DNA from: Leptolyngbyaceae cyanobacterium M65_K2018_010
Lineage (GTDB): Bacteria > Cyanobacteriota > Cyanobacteriia > Phormidesmidales > Phormidesmidaceae
NCBI GenBank assembly: GCA_015295885.1
Contig: DVEE01000198.1
Location: forward strand, 1-10,873
Direction of reading: 5' to 3'
DNA length: 10,873 nucleotides
The notes below the pieces were generated by a model. It was given only the letters and a program-made list of their open reading frames with translations, was not told the origin of the DNA and made no database searches. Shown here in pieces: positions 6,117 to 10,873 of the stretch (positions are counted from its first letter, which is position 1; each line of letters begins with the position of its first letter). A program made the position numbers and the translations under genes.

Positions 6117-6239
6117 TCACAACACCTGCCCCGAGGCCCGACGCGGTAGGTACTGGCTCAGGCCAGGGCGACCCAGCCACTGGTTTCCATCAACCACGGC
6201 GGTTATGATGCGACCGCCCTTCACCAGCACCTGAGTCAT
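6117..6239 (-). pseudogene. Possible 40-codon open frame or remnant of an amidohydrolase N-terminus
   Basis: The minus strand from an ATG at 6239 encodes 40 residues beginning MTQVLVKGGRIITAVVDG and stopping at 6117-6119. The opening resembles the first strands of dihydropyrimidinase/hydantoinase-type amidohydrolases (LIKxGRIVTA). The remaining 22 residues do not continue the match, and there is no room for the rest of such an enzyme because the convergent barrel gene ends at 6112. The Shine-Dalgarno is weak (AGG about 8 nt upstream). It may be a gene remnant, a small protein, or chance. The rest of the spacer 6240-6400 shows no coding sequence, and no clear purF terminator. Confidence 0.25.
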
Positions 6240-6400
6240 GGGTTAAACCTGAGGTCACGGATCCTGATGGGCCAGGCTACCCTGGACAGAGGCTAGAGTC
6301 CACCAGTTCTATGACTATAGGGGAGTGGCTCAGGTGGTTTACCTATTAAAAGAATGTTGAGTTCTGAGGGGCAGAGGAGCCCGATCCAGGCCAGAGCTGG

Positions 6401-7924
6401 CTAGGTGGCCAGGGCTTCCTGGATTTCGAACTTAAGTTTTGAACGCTTAAAGGGTTCTGGAATATCCACTGGGTAGTTGCCCGTAAAGCAAGCGGAGCAA
6501 AAACTGGTGGGGTCTTGGCCCGTGGCTTCTAGCATTCCTTCCCAGCTCAGGTAGGCGAGGGAATCCACATTAATTTGTTGAGCGATTTCGGCGGTGGACT
6601 TGGTGGCCGCAATCAGTTGATCCTGGCTGTCGGTATCGATGCCGTAGAAGCAGGGATGAGTCACCGGCGGCGAGGAAATTCGCATGTGGACTTCGAGCGC
6701 CCCGGCATCCCGTAGGGCCTGGACAATTTTGCGGCTGGTGGTGCCCCGCACAATGGAGTCATCCACAATCAATACCCGCTTGCCCTCCAGCACATCCCTG
6801 AGCGGGTTGAGCTTCATGCGAATGCCCACCTCCCGCATGGACTGGGTGGGTTGAATAAAGGTGCGACCCACGTAGCGGTTTTTAATCAGCCCCTCGGCGT
6901 AGGGAATGCCGGACTGTTGCGAAAAGCCGATGGCTGCGGGGACTCCCGAGTCGGGCACGGCCATAATCAAGTCCACCTCGGCGGGGGATTCCTTCGCCAG
7001 TTGATGCCCCAGGCGGCGGCGGTAGCTGTACAGGCTTTCGTCATTGACAATACTGTCCGGCCGGGAAAAATAGATCATCTCAAACACGCAGAGCTTGCGC
7101 TGGGTTGCCTCGGCCCACTGGTAAGCGCTCAGACCCCGATCCGTGATCCACACCAATTCACCCGGTTGAATGTCGCGTAGGTAGGTGGCCCCGATAATAT
7201 CCAAGGCACAGGTTTCGGAGGCCAGCACGTAGGGGGCGGGGGCTCCGACCTGGGGAATTTCATGGCCCAGCACCCCCAAAACCAGGGGTCGAATCCCCTG
7301 GTGATCCCGGGCCCCGATCAGGCCGTTGGGAGTGCCAATCACCAGGCTAAAGGCCCCCTGACAGCGATTAAAGGCTTTTTCGGCGGCCACCACCCAGCTG
7401 TAGCCCTCATTGACGGCCTCGGCCAGGGCAAAGGCAATCATTTCGGAGTCGGTGGTGGTGACCAGGTCATGGTTGCGCTGTAGCAACTGATCGCGCAATT
7501 CGGCAGCATTGACCAAGTTGCCGTTGTGGGCCAGGGCCAGATCCCCCAGGCGGGTGGGTATTACCGCTGGCTGGGCGTTACACACATGGCTGGAGCCTGT
7601 GGTGGAATAACGGGTGTGGCCCACCGCAATATGGCCGGTGAGGTCCTTCAGGATGTGATCATCAAACACCTGGGATACCAGCCCCATGTGCTTGTAGCAA
7701 TGGCTGCCGGAGGCGTCGAAGGTGGCAATACCGGCGGATTCTTGGCCCCGGTGTTGGAGGGCAAACAGACCAAAGTAGGCCAGCCGAGCCACATCTTCAT
7801 CGGGAGCGTAGAGGCCAAAAATACCGCAAGCTTCCTCGGGCTTATCCGGGCGTTCAGCCTCAGGTAGGGCAGAGGCGGGGGGGGCATCTTCAGCAGAGCC
7901 CAGGGCTTCAGAGGGGAAGGTCAT
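6401..7924 (-). CDS. purF: Amidophosphoribosyltransferase (glutamine PRPP amidotransferase)
   Basis: PurF makes 5-phosphoribosylamine from PRPP and glutamine, the committed step of de novo purine synthesis, in the cytosol. From the ATG at 7924 there are 507 residues: a 32-residue propeptide, then C33 of CGIFGLYAP, which becomes the N-terminal nucleophile of the class II glutaminase domain (about 33-270). The phosphoribosyltransferase domain carries the PRPP loop at 384-396 (VLIVDDSIVRGTT). Cysteines 279, 425, 476 and 479 match the spacing of the four 4Fe-4S ligands in the Bacillus-type enzyme, implying an oxygen-sensitive cluster and propeptide processing. A TTG at 7975 in the same frame is less likely than the ATG; neither has a strong Shine-Dalgarno. 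It lies downstream of the DUF1400 gene in the same orientation but 286 bp away, so it probably has its own promoter. Confidence 0.97.
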   Translation of the reverse strand: MTFPSEALGSAEDAPPASALPEAERPDKPEEACGIFGLYAPDEDVARLAYFGLFALQHRGQESAGIATFDASGSHCYKHMGLVSQVFDDHILKDLTGHIAVGHTRYSTTGSSHVCNAQPAVIPTRLGDLALAHNGNLVNAAELRDQLLQRNHDLVTTTDSEMIAFALAEAVNEGYSWVVAAEKAFNRCQGAFSLVIGTPNGLIGARDHQGIRPLVLGVLGHEIPQVGAPAPYVLASETCALDIIGATYLRDIQPGELVWITDRGLSAYQWAEATQRKLCVFEMIYFSRPDSIVNDESLYSYRRRLGHQLAKESPAEVDLIMAVPDSGVPAAIGFSQQSGIPYAEGLIKNRYVGRTFIQPTQSMREVGIRMKLNPLRDVLEGKRVLIVDDSIVRGTTSRKIVQALRDAGALEVHMRISSPPVTHPCFYGIDTDSQDQLIAATKSTAEIAQQINVDSLAYLSWEGMLEATGQDPTSFCSACFTGNYPVDIPEPFKRSKLKFEIQEALAT

Positions 7925-8127
7925 TATGTATGCAAATAGGGGGTGGGCCAGGGGGTTGGGGCAACGCGATCGCAAACCGTACAGACTCTTGAACGCCGGG
8001 AGCAGATTCCTGTCCTGAATACGTTTCCACGTTCCATGATAGGACGTGCGCCCTTAAAACCGCATTAAAAACGACCCAACCCCTAACTTGCTATTAATAG
8101 TCTCTTAACACTTCATCATCCTACCAG

Positions 8128-8159
8128 AGGTCCGACCTCGACCATGGCCAGGTGGACCT
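8128..8159. repeat. Strong inverted repeat between DUF1400 and purF
   Basis: AGGTCC plus ACCT (8128-8138, one unpaired G at 8134) pairs with AGGTGGACCT (8150-8159), a 10-bp stem with an 11-nt loop that itself contains CCATGG. It lies about 50 nt downstream of the DUF1400 stop and about 200 nt upstream of purF. No U-tract follows on either strand. It could be a non-canonical terminator for DUF1400 or an operator or leader structure for purF. I could not identify a convincing -35/-10 pair in the rest of 7925-8210. Confidence 0.5.
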
Positions 8160-8210
8160 ACCCCTCCCCGCCAGGCAGGCCAAGCCGAAGCACTGGGCCG
8201 TGACAGGCCG

Positions 8211-8819
8211 TTAATTCCCCAGAAAGACGGAGGAAAAAATTTGCATATCCTCCGGGCGAATTTGTTCGGCAATGGCTAAAACTCGCTGGCTATCGATCCG
8301 CAGCAAGGTGGCTTCGACATTGCGAAGCACATCCATCACCGAAATACGACCGTTGGCCGCCGCCTTTAAGACGGCATCCTGCATCAGCTTCCAGGTTTCG
8401 CTAGAGCCCTCCGCCATAGACAGGGTGGTGGCCACCAAACGCCAGAAAAACTGACCAACAAAACTATTGGAAACCTGGCGCAGGCTATCAAAATCCACCG
8501 GTACTTCCATGGTCAACAACTCGCGCACCTGGGCTTCGTCCATGGGCATCAGAGTCAGCACCAACTGCAAATCGCGGCTGGGAATGCCGGTGCGGGCAAA
8601 CTCTTCTAAATCTGCCAGGGAAATAGGCGGGGCTTCCAGATCGCCGTAGGTAAGCTGAATTTCATCCAGGGCGAAGGCCGGCGGGGCGACCCAGTTTAAG
8701 CCCAGGAGGGGGCTAGCCGCCAAGGCGAGGGGCATAACCAGTCGACCCAAACGAGAACTGAGCCGACCTGACCGGCTCGAACGGACTGGGGAGATTGCCA
8801 GAGGTAACGGTGTTGCCAT
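8211..8819 (-). CDS. Secreted stand-alone DUF1400 domain protein
   Basis: A 202-residue precursor. The N-terminus is rich in Arg and Ser (residues 13-26), then a hydrophobic core (27-44) and AFA at 48-50, a likely signal-peptidase site; the long n-region is unusual. The mature part begins LDEIQLTYGDLEAPPIS, the characteristic opening of DUF1400, followed by the conserved LEEFARTG-IPSRDLQLVLTLM helix pair and a helical remainder to about 175. In cyanobacteria this domain usually precedes an alpha/beta-hydrolase domain; no hydrolase GxSxG motif or downstream hydrolase is present here, so the domain stands alone. ATG 8819 is favoured because AGGAGG (rc of 8829-8834) is 9 nt upstream; GTG 8825 would be only 3 nt from it. 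Function is unknown: probably periplasmic, with protein or lipid binding as speculation only. Confidence 0.87.
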   Translation of the reverse strand: MATPLPLAISPVRSSRSGRLSSRLGRLVMPLALAASPLLGLNWVAPPAFALDEIQLTYGDLEAPPISLADLEEFARTGIPSRDLQLVLTLMPMDEAQVRELLTMEVPVDFDSLRQVSNSFVGQFFWRLVATTLSMAEGSSETWKLMQDAVLKAAANGRISVMDVLRNVEATLLRIDSQRVLAIAEQIRPEDMQIFSSVFLGN

Positions 8820-9132
8820 GGCCACAGGCCTCCTGAGGAGATATGAAGGTTCTCAAAGAAACACAGACGTTCGACTGCTGTTAGAAGTTTCTGAGGTTGC
8901 CGAACCAGTATAGTGCGATCGCTCCACCCCGGCACACCCTGCTGTGGCCCCTAGCCCTGATTGGTTCAGCCCTGGCAACTGACCCGGGAGATGCCCAGGC
9001 AACCGGGGCGAGCTTCCCAGGACCTGTGCCCAGCCGCTCAAGGGGGGAGGTGGACCATCCTCTGACCGCCCCCAGCCCTTTGAGCAAAGGGGAATTGAGG
9101 CAGGAGGAAGAAGCTGGGCAAAACTAGCGGCC
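8820..9132. other. Non-coding spacer between pgi and the DUF1400 gene
   Basis: This 313-bp stretch holds no convincing gene. It contains a HIP1 site (8915-8922), a TATACT on the minus strand (8913-8908 region) that could be a -10 for DUF1400 but lacks a good -35, a direct repeat (8969-9003), and a short palindrome CCCTTTGAGCAAAGGG (about 9078-9093) downstream of pgi without a T-tract. The GC-rich 9040-9120 part looks like degenerate intergenic repeat sequence. Confidence 0.5.
8969..9003. repeat. Near-identical 11-bp direct repeat pair
   Basis: GCCCTGGCAAC (8969-8979) and GCCCAGGCAAC (8993-9003) differ at one base and are 24 bp apart start to start, about two helical turns. They lie about 150-180 bp upstream of the DUF1400 start. 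They could be paired binding sites or simply low-complexity sequence. Confidence 0.4.
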
Positions 9133-10725
9133 CTAGGAGAGGGGGGCGATCTTAATCACGTCGGGATAGCCCGGATTCCCGTGAATCACCAAACTACGCT
9201 GGTTGGCATGGAGGTGGCGAACCAGGGTATAGATGGTTTCAATTTCTTCGGGATAGCCGGACTTTTCAGCCAAATCCTTGAGAGACAGAGGTTCTGGGCT
9301 GCGGCGTAGGGTATCTACCACCGCCCGCTGCAATTGCAACACCGCCGCCGCCGCCTTTTTACCCGCCTCAACGCCAGGCTGGTGGTAGGCATTGATATTC
9401 ACCAACGAGGCATAGAGCCCCACGGCCCGTTCATAGAGGGCAATCAGGGCCCCCACGGTATGGGCATTAACCTCCGGAATGGTCAGGGTAATGGATTCCC
9501 GATGGTTTTCGTAGAGGGCCTTGCGAGTGCCCTGTAAGAACCCAAACAGGTAATCACCGGAGGTGACACCAGGTTCCACCTGGATAGATTGGCCAGCCCG
9601 GTCCTTGAGCACTTCGATAAAGGTTACAAAGAAGCTGGGCACCCCCTCCCGCAACTGCTGAACGTAGGCATGCTGGTCGGTAGAGCCCTTGTTTCCGTAG
9701 ACCGCAATGCCCTGATAGACCACATTGCCCTCGAGGTCTTTTTCCTTACCGAGGGATTCCATGACCAATTGCTGCAGGTAGCGACTAAACAGCAGCAGGC
9801 TGTCTTTGTAGGGCAGCACCACCATGTCCTTCTCCCCTCTGCCGTTGCCCGCATAGTACCAGGCCAGGGCAATCAGAGCGGCGGGATTACGCTTCAGGTG
9901 GGGCACCCGGGTGGCGGCATCCATTTCCTTAGCCCCCCCCAGAATAGAGCGGATGCTGATGTTTTGTAGGGCGGCAGGCAGCAGACCCACGGCAGATAGT
10001 TCCGAGGTGCGGCCTCCCACCCAATCCCGCATGGGGAAGGTGGCTAGCCATCCCTCCTGGAGAGCTTGGGTCTCGAGTTGGCTCCCTCGCCCAGTGACGG
10101 CTACCGCCTGGTGAGGGAAAGACAGCCCCCGCGCTTCAAAGGCCCAGCGGACTTCTAACATTCCGTTGCGGGTTTCGGGGGTACCACCGGACTTGGAGGT
10201 GACAATTACCAGGGTGGTGGGCAGTCGATCCTGCAGGCGAGCCAAAAGGCGGTCAATACCTTCCGGATCGGTGTTGTCAATGAAGTGAATCTCCAGGGGA
10301 GGAAAGTCTGGCCCCAGGGCCTGGGCCACGAATTGGGGCCCCAGGGCAGATCCACCAATGCCAATGGCCAGAATATCCGTAAACCGGCTTTGACCGGGGG
10401 GACAGATCTGCCCCGTGCGCACCTGGCTGGCAAACTGTTCGATGTTGACCAGGGTATCGAGAATATCCTGTCGTAGTTCTAGGGTGGGTGCCAAGGCCGC
10501 ATCGCGCAGCCAGTAGTGACCGACCATGCGGTTTTCATCGGGATTGGCGATCGCCCCCGCTTCTAGCGCCGCCATATCCGCAAAGGCCTTGGCAAAGCGA
10601 GGTTGCATGGCCGCCACAAAGGCGTCGTCAAACCCCATACGACTGACATCGAGGTAAAGGCCCAAACCTTCGTGGTAGTAGAGCCAGTTCCTGTAGCGTT
10701 GCCAGAGAGCCATTGCGGTGGTCAT
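9133..10725 (-). CDS. pgi: Glucose-6-phosphate isomerase
   Basis: Pgi interconverts glucose-6-phosphate and fructose-6-phosphate in the cytosol, linking glycolysis, the oxidative pentose phosphate pathway and glycogen or sucrose synthesis from Calvin-cycle products. The 530 residues match the cyanobacterial form. Visible landmarks are MVGHYWLRD (67-75), the sugar-phosphate loop IGIGGSALGP (121-130), TSKSGGTPET (176-185), E323 in QLVMESLGKE as the likely catalytic base, H352 in STDQHAYVQQL, and K456 in GVEAGKK near the C-terminus. A helical, winged-helix-like extension (about 465-530) follows the last catalytic residue. The ATG at 10725 is preceded by an extended purine run (GAGGAGGAGAAG, rc of 10734-10745), which supports it over the ATG at 10713. 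Upstream (10726-10873) I see no confident promoter. It runs in the same direction as DUF1400 and purF but is separated by a 313-bp spacer. Confidence 0.97.
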   Translation of the reverse strand: MTTAMALWQRYRNWLYYHEGLGLYLDVSRMGFDDAFVAAMQPRFAKAFADMAALEAGAIANPDENRMVGHYWLRDAALAPTLELRQDILDTLVNIEQFASQVRTGQICPPGQSRFTDILAIGIGGSALGPQFVAQALGPDFPPLEIHFIDNTDPEGIDRLLARLQDRLPTTLVIVTSKSGGTPETRNGMLEVRWAFEARGLSFPHQAVAVTGRGSQLETQALQEGWLATFPMRDWVGGRTSELSAVGLLPAALQNISIRSILGGAKEMDAATRVPHLKRNPAALIALAWYYAGNGRGEKDMVVLPYKDSLLLFSRYLQQLVMESLGKEKDLEGNVVYQGIAVYGNKGSTDQHAYVQQLREGVPSFFVTFIEVLKDRAGQSIQVEPGVTSGDYLFGFLQGTRKALYENHRESITLTIPEVNAHTVGALIALYERAVGLYASLVNINAYHQPGVEAGKKAAAAVLQLQRAVVDTLRRSPEPLSLKDLAEKSGYPEEIETIYTLVRHLHANQRSLVIHGNPGYPDVIKIAPLS

Positions 10726-10873
10726 CTTGGTTACTTCTCCTCCTCAGCCGATGGGTGATTGGTGGTCTGAAGTGCAGTTTAGGATAGGACAGCACCGACC
10801 GCACCCAGGGTGGCAAAACATACCGCATTCGCTGAGCCCGGAGCTTTTAAGTTAGACCGCTGAGTCCCAAACC
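10726..10873. other. Upstream region of pgi, no gene recognised
   Basis: Apart from the purine-rich ribosome binding region (10734-10745, minus sense), this edge segment shows no ORF with coding character and no -35/-10 pair I can defend. It probably carries the pgi promoter. Confidence 0.4.

Noticed and set aside
6851..7867. Several plus-strand open frames of 70-113 codons across purF
   Set aside because: All are antisense to the unmistakable PurF coding sequence and rich in Gly/His/Gln as expected of complement frames.
7925..7975. Upstream TTG start for purF adding 17 residues
   Set aside because: The extension covers a HIP1 site, is not family-like, and an ATG at 7924 gives a plausible propeptide before C33.
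8897..9127. Plus-strand open frame of 76 codons with a signal-like segment
   Set aside because: Weak TTG start without a proper ribosome site, low-complexity Pro/Ser-rich content, open in other frames too because of GC richness, and its end resembles degenerate intergenic repeat sequence.
10628..10828. Minus-strand open frame overlapping the pgi start
   Set aside because: Mostly overlaps the certain pgi coding sequence in another frame, with atypical basic composition and no family resemblance.

Overview
The window looks like ordinary chromosome from an oxygenic cyanobacterium. The main evidence is a full-length AcsF (the aerobic chlorophyll-pathway cyclase), families typical of cyanobacteria (DUF1997, DUF4079, DUF1400), cyanobacterial-type PurF and Pgi, and six exact copies of the HIP1 octamer GCGATCGC. 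The moderately high GC and the mix of families would suit a filamentous Leptolyngbya/Phormidium-like lineage, but that placement is inference. No phage, transposase, CRISPR, tRNA or rRNA is visible.

Layout. On the left, a partial NAD(P)-binding SDR gene (minus, cut by the window edge) diverges from a DUF1997 gene (plus); their spacer holds a CRP-like palindrome and a plausible sigma-70 promoter. The DUF1997 gene overlaps, tail to tail by 11 bp, a four-helix membrane DUF4079 gene (minus). A second divergent spacer with promoters on both strands separates DUF4079 from a secreted or membrane TPR-M48 metalloprotease (plus). acsF follows on the same strand and ends in a clear intrinsic terminator. 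Next comes a predicted outer-membrane beta-barrel protein (plus) whose start is uncertain. The right half is all on the minus strand: pgi, a secreted stand-alone DUF1400 protein and purF, separated by spacers of about 290-310 bp, so they look like single-gene units rather than a tight operon. A 40-codon open frame resembling an amidohydrolase N-terminus lies between the barrel gene and purF.

How the genes fit together. Three have firm housekeeping roles: AcsF forms ring E of chlorophyll, PurF commits PRPP to purine synthesis, and Pgi interconverts glucose-6-phosphate and fructose-6-phosphate. Several others act at membranes or in the envelope (DUF4079, M48 protease, barrel protein, DUF1400). 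No shared pathway is evident. I do not see a convincing new multi-gene system. The points most worth a second look are the b561-like histidine layout of the DUF4079 protein, the CRP-like operator, the palindrome in the protease promoter, and the unresolved start of the barrel gene.
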